From Paguma larvata (Eukaryota > Chordata > Mammalia > Carnivora > Viverridae): 64,000 nt of DNA. The stretch lies in assembly GCA_030068075.1 (NCBI GenBank), contig CM057826.1:100669687-100733686 (forward strand). Reading direction: 5' to 3'. Of the stretch, positions 23,659-34,300 are shown in pieces. Within the stretch, counting starts at the first letter, position 1; every line of letters begins with the position of its first letter. The notes below the pieces were generated by a model, which did not search any database, was not told the origin of the DNA, and saw only the letters and a list, made by a program, of their open reading frames with translations. Made by a program: the position numbers and the translations under genes.

Positions 23659-23879
23659 GGGCCCCTGGATGGCTCAGTCAGGTAAGCGTCAAACTCTTAA
23701 TTTCGACTCAGGTCATGATCTTGCAGTTTGTGAGACTGAGCCCCACGCTGAGCACTGTGCTAACAGTGTGGAGCCTGTTTGGGATTCTCTATCTCCCTCT
23801 CTCTCTCTGTCCCTTTCCCACATGTGCATGCTTTCTCACTCTCTCAAAAACAAATAAGCACTTAAAAAAATAATAAAAT
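23659..23879 (+). mobile_element. CAN-SINE (feline type) with TSD
   Basis: Head GGCCCCTGGATGGCTCAGTCAGGTAAGCG, middle 'GTGTGGAGCCTGTTTGGGATTCTC', CT block and A-rich tail. Flanks AAAAAACAGTTTCTC (23644-23658) and AAAAAATAGTTTCTC (23880-23894) differ at one base. Confidence 0.93.
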
Positions 23880-24094
23880 AAAAAATAGTTTCTCCAAAGA
23901 TAATTATTTTCACAGAAAAAAGCACTCAGAAAGAAACATAAATATAACCCTCAGTGATGTAAAGTTGAATTATATGAAAAATTTATATGGTGAGTTACTT
24001 AAAAGTGCTTTAAATTATCTTTGGTTGGCTATCTTTCAAGTCAATACAAGTGATTTGTATGTTCTCTGTATTTGAAAATTGTTTAAATTAAATT

Positions 24095-24968
24095 TAACGA
24101 CATGATTAAAAAATGGGTAAAAAGAAAAAAAAGGATGAAGGATGTGAAGACATTTCACAAAAGATAAATAAATGTCCAAGAAGCACATGCGAAGATGTTC
24201 AACATCACTTAGTCATCAAGAACATACACATTAAATCACCGATGTGATACGACTATCCATTAAAATGGCTAAAATCAAAAAGGCTGGCAATACCACAAGT
24301 TGGCAAGGATGCAGAGCAATTAGATTGCTCATCTGTTGCTGGTAGGAATGTAAAACGGTATAATTTTGGAAACGGTTTGGCAGTTCCTTATTAAGTTCAA
24401 TATACATTACCAATACTATGCACAAACACAGATGAATCTTAAAAACGTACTGAGCAAGAGGAGCCAGACACAAAAGAACATGTACTGTTTGATTCCATTA
24501 ATGTTAAATTCTTGAGGTACATCTATTCTGCAGTGAGGAAATGCAGATGACTGGTTGCCTGGGGCCAAAAAATGAGGGGTGACAGCGAGAAAGACAAATA
24601 TAAGGCACAGGAAAGATTTTATATCTCGATTATGGTAGTAACTATGCTGGTATGTAAAATTTGCCAAAATCAGGGCGCCTGGGTGACTTAGTGGGTTAAG
24701 CTTCTGACTCTTGATTTTGGCTGAGGTCATGATCTCACAGTTGGTGAGATCAAGCCCCACAAGAGCACTGTGCCTTGACAGCACAGAGCCAACTTAGGAT
24801 TCTCTGTCTCCCTCTCTCTCTGCCCCTCCCCTGCTCTCTCTCTCTAAAAATAAATAAATATACATTTCAAAATATACACAAATTTGCCAAAATCCATACA
24901 CACATATGCTTAAACAGGTTAATTCTGTTGTATGTAAATTATATTTCAATAAGTAAAACTTTGTCAGT
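24095..24968 (+). mobile_element. Old L1 LINE 3' end, interrupted by a SINE
   Basis: Follows L1 ORF2 and 3' UTR order: 'TTCAACATCACTTAGTCATCAAGAACATACACATTAAATCACC', 'TAAAATGGCTAAAATCAAAAAGGC', 'GTTGGCAAGGATGCAGAGCAATTAG', 'AATCTTAAAAACGTACTGAGCAAGAGGAGCCAGACAC', ending 'TTGTATGTAAATTATATTTCAATAAG'. Many substitutions and no open frame. A SINE splits it at 24672-24879. Confidence 0.88.
24672..24879 (+). mobile_element. CAN-SINE (feline type) with perfect TSD
   Basis: Complete copy (GGGCGCCTGGGTGACTTAGTGGG head to AAATAAATAAATATACATTTC tail) inside the old L1. The 15-bp flank AAATTTGCCAAAATC occurs identically at 24657-24671 and 24880-24894. Confidence 0.95.
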
Positions 24969-24982
24969 AAAATCCTCAGTTT

Positions 24983-25174
24983 CAGAACATGTGCCCTCCT
25001 TAATACCCATCACCCATTTAGCTCATGAGGACGAGCACTGGGTGTTGTACATAACTGAAGAACCACTGAATTCTACTCCTGACACCAATAGTACACTGTT
25101 TGTAAACTAAGTGGAATTTAAATAAAAATGTGAAAGAATACAATAAAAATAAAATAAATAAAATAAAATAAAAC
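24983..25174 (+). mobile_element. Tiny L1 with 5' inversion (twin-primed) and TSD
   Basis: The first part (about 24990-25022, GTGCCCTCCTTAATACCCATCACCC) is the reverse complement of the carnivore L1 3' UTR (GGGTATTAAGGAGGGCAC). From about 25025 it turns to the sense strand (GAGCACTGGGTGTTGTACATAACTG ... ATTTAAATAAAAATG) and ends in AAATAAAATAAAATAAAAC. Flanks AAAATCCTCAGTTT (24969-24982) and AAAATCCTCAATTT (25175-25188) form a 14-bp duplication with one difference. This is the structure expected of twin priming. Confidence 0.85.
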
Positions 25175-25332
25175 AAAATCCTCAATTTTACTGCTCTCTG
25201 GATTGAATTAGATTTCACCAAAGGGTCTGCAGAGGGCCAGGCCCATTCAGAAGCAGGCCGGTTTCCACACCACCTGTGAGGACCCACCAGTGAGTCAAGA
25301 ATATTCCTCCTCTTACACGTCAGTCATTCAGG

Positions 25333-25338
25333 ACTCAC
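25333..25338 (-). promoter_or_regulatory. MAST4: Splice donor of the MAST4 exon
   Basis: The minus strand reads CACAG then GTGAGT, a near-perfect match to the U1 consensus. It fixes the exon end at 25339. Confidence 0.87.
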
Positions 25339-25492
25339 CTGTGAGAGCTCCTCCCAGGCTTCCCCTCCGCAGCTCTCGCCCGTCCTCACTCAGCTGTCTT
25401 TTAAACTTCAGTGACTTTGCGGGACCAGAAGTCACATCCGGGTTGCTGCATTTCCGAAACGGCATGGGCGGAGGTGACAGTATGTGGTCAAG
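25339..25492 (-). CDS. MAST4: MAST4 coding exon (N-terminal region)
   Basis: A 154-bp internal exon on the minus strand, giving 51 full codons plus one base (enters in phase 0, leaves after one base). The acceptor is a pyrimidine-rich tract ending CTGCAG (minus strand of 25493-25517). The donor is CACAG/GTGAGT (intron bases at 25333-25338). The frame is open throughout and begins LDHILSPPPMPF, followed by RKCSNPDV, FKRQLSEDG and RRGSLGGALT. The split last codon starts with G, which fits the Gly that follows in the family. This string matches what I know of the N-terminus of MAST4, a microtubule-associated serine/threonine kinase of the AGC group. MAST2 has a related but clearly different segment. 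The part encoded here lies before the DUF1908, kinase and PDZ domains. KRQLS and RRGSL are basophilic phosphosite-type motifs, a possible regulatory or 14-3-3 region by inference. It is probably exon 2 of the long isoform (from memory). Confidence 0.9.
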
Positions 25493-25517
25493 CTGCAGAG
25501 ACAAACACAGGGGTGTC
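25493..25517 (-). promoter_or_regulatory. MAST4: Splice acceptor of the MAST4 exon
   Basis: Read on the minus strand, this is a T/C-rich tract running into CTCTGCAG directly before the exon. A CGTGACA-like branch-point candidate lies just upstream. The position fixes the exon start at 25492. Confidence 0.85.
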
Positions 25518-27159
25518 ACGGGTGGAAGATACTCTCAACACCAACCAGCCCCATGTTCTTCCTTTCTTATCCTTCTCCAAATCTCTCTCTCCCAAGCCTG
25601 TTCTTAATGTGGTTACTTTAGAGAATTCAGGGTTTCACTGTTGTGTCCTGCATCTGGAGAACATTCTGGCATACTGCAAAATCTCAACTGCAGTGACGTT
25701 TAAGGTGCGGGTTCCGACAAATTAGTTGGTCATGAAACCAAATTTAGGAGATCTAACCAAGATTTTTTTTTTATATATATAGTAGAAGTTGTTAGGGTCC
25801 AATGAAGTGTGTGTGTCCTGAGCCGCTGTGTAAGGTATAAATCTTTCTGTGGGCCATGAGGCCTCTAAAAAATGAGTAATATTGTTCTATAGAGAATCAA
25901 TAGATCACTTCTTTAGTTGTTCACAAAAGAAAATCCACAGGCTTCTGGTGCTCAGATACACTCAGAGAAGGGAAATTTCTAAGCACCACAGCCCTTAATG
26001 CAAATCAATACACCCCTATATCACTTTATAGCCTTTTAAAAGAAAACCTGTCACAAGAATCAGAGAAACTAAAACCACTTCAAGAGACAGATTTCTACAA
26101 AAGAATCCCTTGTGTCACAACACTTATTTCAAGATCTGTCCTCCTTTTCTAAGAAAACCTTTCAAACTTGAATGGGGCCACATCTTCTAAAATGTTCACC
26201 TTCAGAGCATATATGCATATATATGTGTCTAGATGGTTACTGAGAACAAAAATATTCATATGCTTCTACCTAGATCCAGATAGTTATTAAGAACAAGAAA
26301 GAAGTACAAAAGGTATTCATGGAAATTCCAAATGCCACAGAAAAAAACTTTGTAGAAATTTAAATTCAGACAAGACTTCGTAGCGCTGCTCAAATCTGAG
26401 CATCTTTAGGGATGCTTCGCTGAGATTTGCTTTGCTTTGCTTGCATGCGTGGAGAAACAGATATCTGGTTATATCTGTCTGAATGTTCAGAGATTAGCAC
26501 TATCATGAACTCCTTTTATAAGAAAACGTAATTTAGAAGCAAAATCGTCCGTTTGTCTATCTATGTACTGTAGCATATTCAAAACCATGGCACAAAAAGA
26601 AATTTAACCCTGCCTATGAGTAAACTCCTCCCAAGCACACTGAGGTGGAACAGACCTCATTGGCTCAGCTATTAACAAGATTTCAACTTTCCCCCAAGCT
26701 CAATGTATTCATTAGTAACACCGAACAGCTGGGTCTCAAACACTTGTCAGTAAGTACACCTCAAATTCAATGCTGGTCCATTTTTTACTGTATTTCACGG
26801 CCACTTAGTATTCTTGTGAGAGGTCCTCGAAAAACCAGTGGTGTCTCCACTCCAGGAACCAGCCAGATCAGTAGGGAAAAGATTCCAGATAGCACTTTTG
26901 GAAGCTATTTGTTGAGTCTGCTGTTTATTACAGCAGCATCCTACTTAGGACAGCCTCTAAGAAGGAATTACATATAATTTTAGACACTTTGGCCTCAAAC
27001 CTTATGGACACCAAATTGGAGCAAGAGAACCCTGGACCGTGACACATCTGCTACTGGAAAATGCAGAAAGCAATCGGTGGTTCGAATGTGGTCTGATCAT
27101 TATACCATGAAGAAGTTATTTTTGCCTCTTTCTTGGCTCCATTTTATGCCTCTACTCTG
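25518..27159. other. Unique intronic sequence
   Basis: The first few hundred bases near the exon are richer in GC and CpG than the rest; further on it is AT-rich. No second exon or named repeat is seen. Confidence 0.45.
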
Positions 27160-27160
27160 G

Positions 27161-27231
27161 TTTTTTTTTTTTCTTTTTTTCTTGTCAATGTTTTTTGTTC
27201 GTTTGTTGTTGTTTTTGTTTTGTTTTGTTTC
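27161..27231. repeat. T-rich / (TTTG)n low-complexity tract
   Basis: T12, then TC, TG and GTTTT runs to about 27231. It sits at the start of an antisense L1 remnant. Confidence 0.8.
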
Positions 27232-27234
27232 AGT

Positions 27235-27480
27235 TTGGCAACTTCAAGGACAAAATTTCCAACAACAGAAAAATTTCAAGAAGAGTACAGTGAGCACCCT
27301 TATTCCCATTGTCACCTTTCGCCATACTACCTTTCCTCTCTCTTCTCTCTTCTCCCACCCCGACCCAGTGGAGAGTTAGTTGCAAACATTAGGGATCATC
27401 ACCCCGCAAAATTTCAATATGCCTCTTCTAAGAACAAGGACATTTTCTTCAATTAATTCTCCTACCCTATATTACATATA
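27235..27480 (-). mobile_element. Old L1 LINE 3' UTR fragment
   Basis: Antisense match to L1M-type sequence: 'GAGTACAGTGAGCACCCTTATTCCC', 'GAGAGTTAGTTGCAAACATTAGGGATCATCACCCCGCAAAATTTCAATATGCCTCTTCTAAGAACAAGGACATTTTCTT'. Diverged. Confidence 0.6.
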
Positions 27481-29250
27481 TCCTTTTAAGATGTCTCAAA
27501 TCTTTCGTTATCACCTTGAACTATAAATAGTAGGGGAGATATAAAATAAGATTCTATCATGTAGACTTAATATGAGAAATTTGCTTTTGCATTAAAAGGA
27601 AAGCTTGCAGCCACAAGGTGGCAATGTGCCACAGTCAACAAAACGTTCCCCAATACCTAGCTACTGGATCCCGTAAACGCACCCAGAACCCCTCAGAGTA
27701 TTTGAGTGACTTAGAGGCCATTCCACTTAGTTATTTTCTCCTAATTACTAGCGGCAGCTGCATAAAATACAAATATTTATTGTTTAAGGTTCATCAACTT
27801 CCGCTACTTCTTTTTCACCTGAAGTTACATTTTTCAGCTTGCAGAATTACAATTACTCTCTCTGGGGAAGATTGTTATATCACAAATTAGCAGAGGGTGG
27901 AAAAATAAGCCAAGGGAAGATAATTCCTAAATAAGAATTTTATGATTTCCTTCCATATTTCCCAACAAAGCCCTGAAAGGTGAAGCAAATGGAGGAGAAG
28001 GAAACAAAGGAAAAAGTGTAGGAAAAAAAGAAAGAAAAAAAATCTATTTCATCACATATATAGCCACAAGCTATTAGTTCATAAGCCAGCATTTCTAATC
28101 AGAAACACAACCTCAAGAGGGAGTATTATTTTAAATCTGGGAAAAAGGAGTCAGTGAACTGTGAGGGCTGTCAATGCTTCAAATACGGTCTAAGGAAAAA
28201 AACCTGTAGCACAGCGCCATGCTCCAGAACCCCATTTCCTTCTTCACATCAAATCACAATCCCAACAGGGCTCTCTCTAAATAGATCATTTTTCCAAATT
28301 TGCTGGGTTGTCAGGGGCTCTACTTTTCTTTCTACAATTAGTCAAAGCTTCTCAAAATGGTCCACTGCAGCCCTGCGATTTATTTTTCACTTTTTTGTCC
28401 GGATTCAAACACTCATGCTCCACTGACAATTATTTCATCACACCCTAGAGCTTACGGCAGACATCAAACCTATCACTTCGGACACTGCCCTTTAAAGGAT
28501 TCCTGTTTAATTTTTCCAACTTTTCCAAACTCCCCAAGTCTTTGTATTACAAGAAGCTCAACTAGCAACACAGCTTGCCTTTAAATCAAACGTCGAAGCT
28601 TGAACTTATCACGCCTGCTTCACACACTTCTAATTTTCCTCACTAAACGGACAAGTGACTCCTAGGGAGGTGGAGTGAAGAGGTGGCCCTCTTCCCTTGT
28701 CACATACTTACCTAGCCTGCTGCTAGTCACAATCTATCCTGGAAAGACACACTTTTTCCAGAAATATAACCTTACTTCATTCACCAATAGCAAATATTGA
28801 TTTGTAGTGGGCTCAATTTGCTCAAAACTTCCCAGGTTAGTTTTTCTCAACCTCCTGTAGTTCCAAGAACCACAAAACAGTTTGAAGAGATCCAGGGCAT
28901 ATCATTAAATGCCGAAGTCAGACGGGAATCAAACATACAACTTCCATGTAAACAGCTGCTGTTGCTAGCGGTTCATCACAGGAAGCATGGAAGCATCTTA
29001 GAGAACAAAAGGTGAACAGAAAAGTATAATACAGGTACTAGAAGTCTGATGCAGATTTGGGGCAAAGTTTCCAAAATGCTCAGTCCTATCAAAAAGCTTG
29101 TCGCCAGAACTCCACATTTGTATTTTCTGAATTTATGATCTCCATTCATGGTTGGCTATTTACAATGATCAGGTTGAGAAAAAGAGAAGAACCCATCACT
29201 GTCACGATGTGGCTTCTACCATCAGTAAAGATGAATTAAAAGTACAGGTA
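27481..29250. other. Unique intronic sequence
   Basis: A CT-rich zone at 28290-28640 gives open frames up to 90 codons with no splice support; it may hide an old LINE. Otherwise nothing is recognisable. Confidence 0.4.
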
Positions 29251-29330
29251 GGAGCGCCTGAGTGGTTCAGGTGGTTAGGTGTCCGACTCTTGATTTTGGC
29301 TCAGGTCATGATGTCCCAGTTCATGGGATC
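29251..29330 (+). mobile_element. CAN-SINE, 3'-truncated
   Basis: Has the head (GAGCGCCTGAGTGGTTCAGGTGGTTAGGTG) and the region to 'CAGTTCATGGGATCAAAG', then passes directly into a GAAA tetranucleotide tail. The whole second half is absent. Confidence 0.87.
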
Positions 29331-29350
29331 AAAGAAAGAAAGAAAGAACA
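29328..29350. repeat. (GAAA)n tail
   Basis: Four to five GAAA units following the truncated SINE, probably derived from its A-rich tail. Confidence 0.8.
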
Positions 29351-29639
29351 AGTAAAGGCAAGTCACTGAGGAGTCTTGATCTTATTTTTAGTGTCTCTGC
29401 CACCCCTGCCACCACTATCTCCAAATATGGACCATGGGTTTATTCCTCTATGGCTATAGCCCCCAGGAATACCGTCATCACTTTTTAAAAGGGCGTATCC
29501 TGTATCCTAACTTTCTATGAACGTTCAGCTTGCAGCGTTCTTAGGTATTTTCTCCAACCTCCCCTCCAGACACTTTCACACTCAAGCATGCAACTTCTCT
29601 AATTTACAGTTTCTACATAATCACAGTGATCATACAGAC

Positions 29640-30432
29640 ATAAACCTATTTTTCCATTTTCAGCAAACTGCAACTCCTTTTTCTAGCCAGTCAAGTCACA
29701 AACCTTACAATTATTCTGAACTTCTGTGTTCACTCCATATCCAATTCCTCTAACTCAACCTCTAAAATTACACATCCAGGATCCAATCACTTCCCCATCT
29801 CTACTGCTACCACGCTTATCCCTGCCATCCAGATCTCCCTGCTTCTATCCTTGTCTCAGCTCAGCAGCCAGCAATCTTCTAAAACAGAACCCGGATGCTC
29901 CATATCGTCTGCTGGAGTCCTACGGCCTCCCCTTCCCCTCACCCAGAGCAAACCCCAAGTCCTGGCTGTGCCCTACAGGTCCTACCACCTCTACTCACAA
30001 GTCTCTGATCCCAGCTGCTACTATTCCACTCGATCCATTTTGGCCTGTTGCTGGACCTCGGGTGCTCCAGGCATCTTCTCACCCAGCACCCTTACCTTGA
30101 CCATGGCCTCTGCTTGAGACTCACTCCAGATAATAGCTATCGGGCTCCACCGCCCCCCCATCAATCCCCCCACCCTCCAGGTCTCTGTTCAACAGTCAGC
30201 CTTCCAGGGGTGGGTTCTCCCACTGCCTTGTGTAAAACAGCATGCCTACCACTTCATTCCCCTCTTTATTTTTCTTCCTAGCATCAATCACCCCATGTTA
30301 GATCTTTTATATTTGTTTTCTCCTTCTCCCACTAGATCCTAACTTGCATGAAATTACGCACTAGTCTGTTCCATTTGTCCACTGCTCTACATAAAAGGCA
30401 CCGTCTAAATATTGCTCGAAAGAACGAATGAA
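29640..30432 (+). mobile_element. L2 LINE, 3' part of ORF2 and 3' UTR (fossil)
   Basis: CT-rich L2 sequence in order: 'ATCCAATCACTTCCCCATCTCTACTGCTACCACGCTTATCC', 'TCTCAGCTCAGCAGCCAGCAATCTTCTAAAACAGAACC', 'TTCATTCCCCTCTTTATTTTTC', and a 3' end with 'AGGCACCGTCTAAATATTGCTCGAAAGAACGAATGAATG', matching the L2 terminus (CTCAATAAATATTTGTTGAATGAATGAATG). Open frames of 77-124 codons here are decayed reverse-transcriptase C-terminal sequence. Confidence 0.75.
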
Positions 30433-30439
30433 TGGCAAT

Positions 30440-31315
30440 CTCTGGTATTTAGTTTAAAATATAACCAAAAAATAAAGAACATCTGCCATTATGGGTTTCT
30501 ATTGCTGGACAAAGTTGAGTAAGATTATATTAAATGTTACTCAAGGTGAAAATGCTAAATGGGGGTCCATGGCGTTTTGACAAAATTGAACGCTTCATGT
30601 AGGAAAAAGACCCTGAGGTTATAGCAAACGTCATCTTTTTAAAGAATCTTTTCTATATACAAACTAATATGCTAATTTTTTTACACAGCTACCTCTGAAG
30701 GTGATTCCTAAATAATGAATTATTCGGCCTCTTAACTATATCCTAACTAGCAAATTCAATTATGTCTATCAATCCAAGTCTTTTCCTACACTCTCTTCTC
30801 TTTTCTGTAATTCCTCATCCATTCCCAAGATGTGGCACGTGCATTTTAAAGACCCATCCGGAATGCATGTGCCCTAAGGCCAAAGTTCATTAGTTCAGCG
30901 GGATGATCAATGTCACCTGCATGCACAATGAGGCTCACCAGTAGTCTTTTTTATGCTGAAAAAATGAAAAACGAGTAAGAGACTGACTAGTAACATGGGG
31001 TTATGAAGACAATGTTCAGTTATTCTGTTTCTTGATATTAAATATTCTAAAAAACCATAGGTATGAAAATGAATAATGAACAAATTGCACAGACTATGCT
31101 TGTAATCTTAATTAACTGCTCTACTGCCTCCATCCAAAAAGGAATCAAATGAGCATCCTGAATCGACTTTATTTCAAAACAGGATTTTATTTACTTTTAA
31201 GCCAAAACCTATAAACGACATTTTAAAATTTGATAGAATAGAGTTTTATCTTTTAGACAGTCATTACCAGACTCATACTAATTTCGCGATGGTTAGAAAA
31301 GTCAATGCTTATCAT
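30440..31315. other. Unique AT-rich intronic sequence
   Basis: No gene or named repeat seen. Confidence 0.45.
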
Positions 31316-31319
31316 CCTA

Positions 31320-31490
31320 ATTAAGACAATTAACTATTTTCATGCCTGTTTCCTCACACAAAATGTTAGTAGTAATACTATCTCCTGAGGTTATTGTGGA
31401 GATTAAAAGAAGTTCATATATGCACTTAAAACAATGCATAGAACATAGTAAGTGTACAATAAATGTTAGCCGTGCTGGTTATTGAAATTG
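31320..31490 (+). repeat. MIR SINE, 3' half
   Basis: 'CTGTTTCCTCACACAAAATGTTAGTAGTAATACTATCTCCTGAGGTTATTGTGGAGATTAAAAGAAGTTCATATATGCACTTAAAACAATGCATAGAACATAGTAAGTGTACAATAAATGTTAG' follows the MIR 3' consensus base for base in many places. Confidence 0.88.
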
Positions 31491-31649
31491 CCATAGAGGA
31501 AGTCACCTCATTCGCAAACATCTCTGCATGTGTACTTTATCACAAACGGCTTGTAAGGAAATTAAACGGATTACGATTTTAGTGAGTTGTCTTATTTTTC
31601 TTTATGGCTCAGAGGAGAACTTGGCTTGTACTGCTTTACAATTATTTCC

Positions 31650-31890
31650 GGCTACGATTCTCATGCTATAGGGTGTTCAGCGTGCATGAGGCACAGCTGT
31701 ATGGAAGTAAGGAGCCTAACCCAAATTTGAACTCTCAGGAGAACCATTGCAGTGTCATGCCTTGGCCAAGCTACCTGACTCCTCTCTCAAGTATGAGCCT
31801 AAGAGGTAGGGAGGATGCAGGTGGATGATGGACGGAAAGGGTTTGACACAGTGCTTGGCACATTAAGGCATTCATTAACTAAGAATGTTG
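31650..31890 (+). repeat. MIR SINE
   Basis: 'GCAGTGTCATGCCTTGGCCAAGCTACCTGACTCCTCTC' and 'TTTGACACAGTGCTTGGCACATTAAGGCATTCATTAACTAAG' fit the MIR core and 3' end. An adjacent second copy to the one at 31320. Confidence 0.75.
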
Positions 31891-32310
31891 CTGATAACTG
31901 TAACCGTAGCTCAGCTCGAGCTCCACTTTCTCTTAGCTTCTTGACTGGTAAAGCATATGGCTACTCACCTAACCCTTCTAAATGGCACCTCTGAATTCTT
32001 ACCTCTATTCTACACACTCAAATAGAGAAGAAACATTTCACATGCTCACCACTGCACGAAGAATATGCAACCTTCCTTTCCCCAGCATCCTAAAAACTAA
32101 CTACACAGCCTGAGTCAGACACTGACAGAGCTACCACCTTGGACCACTTTGGAGTGGTTTTGCTGACATTCATTTTGGATTATGCCACCCAGAAATGCAT
32201 GTTTCCATTTAATGATACTGTAAGAAACAGCCATGTAAGTCCTGCTTGTATAAACAAGTGAGGAGGAGCCTCTATTAAATAGTATCCTCCATGTCAAGAA
32301 TCCTCTTTAT

Positions 32311-32425
32311 GAAAAATTTTATTAAACAGCTATGTGCCAGGTATGCCTCTGGGCACAATGGCAGACAAAAATCCCTGCCCACCAGAAGCTTCATTATAGT
32401 TGAGGACATAGAAGCCTGGAGAAAC
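32311..32425 (-). repeat. L2 LINE 3' end fragment
   Basis: Reverse-complement L2 3' UTR: 'TTATTAAACAGCTATGTGCCAGGTATGCCTCTGGGCACAATGGCAGACAAAAATCCCTGCCC' (consensus TTATTGAGCACCTACTATGTGCCAGGCACTG...GACAAGGTCCCTGCCC). Confidence 0.8.
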
Positions 32426-32644
32426 GTTGTTAGGTTCTCTGCAATACTATCAGGTGTGGTTCTGCTGGCTTATAGTCTGCTTGGACCCTGTGACCCCACA
32501 TAATTCATTACATTTCTCTCGTTCAACTACTAGAAATCACAGGGCGAAGCCTGTGCAGCCCATCACCACAAACTGTGGTAGGTCCAATCCCCATCAAGAC
32601 TTCATGGGTCCAGTTGCTGCACAAACCTCACGCTGGATTTTACC

Positions 32645-33010
32645 TTACCCTCTCTTGTGGACTATTTGTGTTCCCCCCAAATCCTTATGTTGAACACTAA
32701 CCCCCAATGTGATGGAATTTGAAGGCAGGGCCATTGGGAAGTGATTAGGTCATGCAAGTGGAGTCCCCTTGCATGGGAGTAGCCCATTATACATGAGATC
32801 TCACAGAGCTCTTTTGCTCCCTCAACCATGTGATGACACAACTACAACTTCTATAAACCAGGAAGCGAGCCCTTGTCGGGCACCAAATCTGCCAGTGGCT
32901 TGCTCTTGGACTCAGGAGCTTCCAGAACTCTGATAAATAAATGCTTGTTTATTTATAAGCCACCCAGCCTATGGTACGCTGTTGCAGTAGGTGGGACTGA
33001 CTAAAACTTC
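32645..33010 (+). repeat. ERVL-MaLR (MLT1-like) solo LTR
   Basis: Colinear match to the MaLR LTR: 'CCCCCAAATCCTTATGTTGAACACTAACCCCCAATGTGATGG', 'GGCAGGGCCATTGGGAAGTGATTAGGTCATG', 'AACCAGGAAGCGAGCCCTTGTCGGGCACCAAATCTGCCAG', 'AATAAATGCTTGTTTATTTATAAGCCACCCAGCCTATGGTA'. It contains its own AATAAA signal. Old endogenous retrovirus-like LTR with no coding part. Confidence 0.92.
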
Positions 33011-33017
33011 CTCTACA

Positions 33018-33240
33018 GCAGTGTTTTCCAGGTGGTGGTGATTCTGCCACCGAGAGGACATTTGGCCATGTCTGGAATCATTTTTGGTTCTTGCAACTTA
33101 AATGGAGCAGAGGATGCTGCTGATATCAACTAGCTGGAGAGTACAGTACTAGTAAACACAGGACAAGGCACAGAAGAGCCCCCGCCAGGAAGAATTACCC
33201 AGCATAAAATGCTAATGACGTTACTGTTATGAAATGCTGT
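33018..33240 (+). mobile_element. MER5A-type hAT DNA transposon
   Basis: 'GGACATTTGGCCATGTCTGGAATCATTTTTGGTTCTTGCAACTTAAATGG', 'GATGCTGCTGATATCAACTAGCTGG', 'ACAGGACAAGGCACAGAAGAGCCCC', 'AAGAATTACCCAGCATAAAATG' follow MER5A. A non-autonomous element with no transposase. Confidence 0.88.
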
Positions 33241-33244
33241 TCTA

Positions 33245-34287
33245 TCCACGCTTTTCATGTGTGTATCCTTCCTGTGTTTTAAGTTATTCATCTTGCTGAG
33301 TTATGTATTATTTCAGGTCATCTTAAAACCTTTTGAGAACAAGAAAAGGGACAGAGGGAGAACACAGATGGAATCTTAGCAAAAAGTGGCCACGTCAACA
33401 AGTTTGCTACGCAAATAATTTTCCGAGCCACTCTCATTTACCCAACCTACTTAGCTGTTTATTGCAATTCAGTTTCTCAAGTGAACACCGTGTTTTGAAA
33501 AATAATACATTAATTGAATGTATTTAAACTGGGAGATGTACTAGATACCAGTATCATTTTCCATCTTCAGTTTTTAATTAATTCTTTGAATTGCAAACTT
33601 CAATTCGCGAAATAAAAAGTGTTTCAGAAACATCCTAAAATACATTATAAGATCAAACTACAATGGCATTCACCTAAATAGAGCACACCACTGGTTTCAT
33701 CTCTTATGAGAATTGATTTTCTTTCTTCCTTCTGAGAGAAATATGTAAATTAGCACTTTGATAGCACTATCCCACTTTTGTCTGTCAACTCGACTTCAAG
33801 AAAGTCAATTCCTTTGCTTATGAACATCTCTAAACACACACACACACCCCACCAGCAATATTATCACAGTCCCAAGGACAGAGCACCACACAGCAGGCAT
33901 TGAACTGTGATGTTTACATTAAGCAATAAATTCAATAGCCCACAGTTGTAAAAAAAAATAATAATAAAAACAAATTTTATGTTAGTTTTTTTAAACATAG
34001 CACTTTGCAAACTTCAGTTTAGGAACCATGACATTGGGGAAAGGACAGGGAATATACTGATTTGACTTTGCATATGTATCACCTGTTTTCCTGTCACTTT
34101 AACATTCCCCATGCTTCTCTGACCTTTATTTAGGGATTTATCTATGCCTGAAACTGTTTACTTATCTGAAGTCATCAAATTCCCCTGGTACCATCATGTT
34201 TCCATCAGGAACGTAACTCAGATTCAGAGCACAATTAACAAAGCAGGAAGAGAATACATTCCTCAGCTCTCATCTATCCACCATTTC
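33245..34287. other. Unique intronic sequence with a short (CA)n
   Basis: Contains CACACACACACACAC at 33834-33848 and AATAATAATAA-like A-rich DNA at 33950-33970. No gene seen. Confidence 0.45.
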
Positions 34288-34300
34288 AAGTCAGAGGGGA

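Larger units (their letters stand above)
1..25338 (-). other. MAST4: MAST4 intron downstream of the exon (partial)
   Basis: By inference this is the intron after the exon, running off the low-coordinate edge. The next MAST4 segment (a 'SNLVRMRSQALGQSAPSL'-type sequence in the family) was looked for on the minus strand and not seen, so the intron is at least 25 kb. It contains nested transposons, including a young L1 and a twin-primed L1. Confidence 0.65.

Noticed and set aside
25290..25725. Plus-strand open frames of 104-105 codons over the MAST4 exon
   Set aside because: They are shadows of the minus-strand exon, which has proper splice sites.
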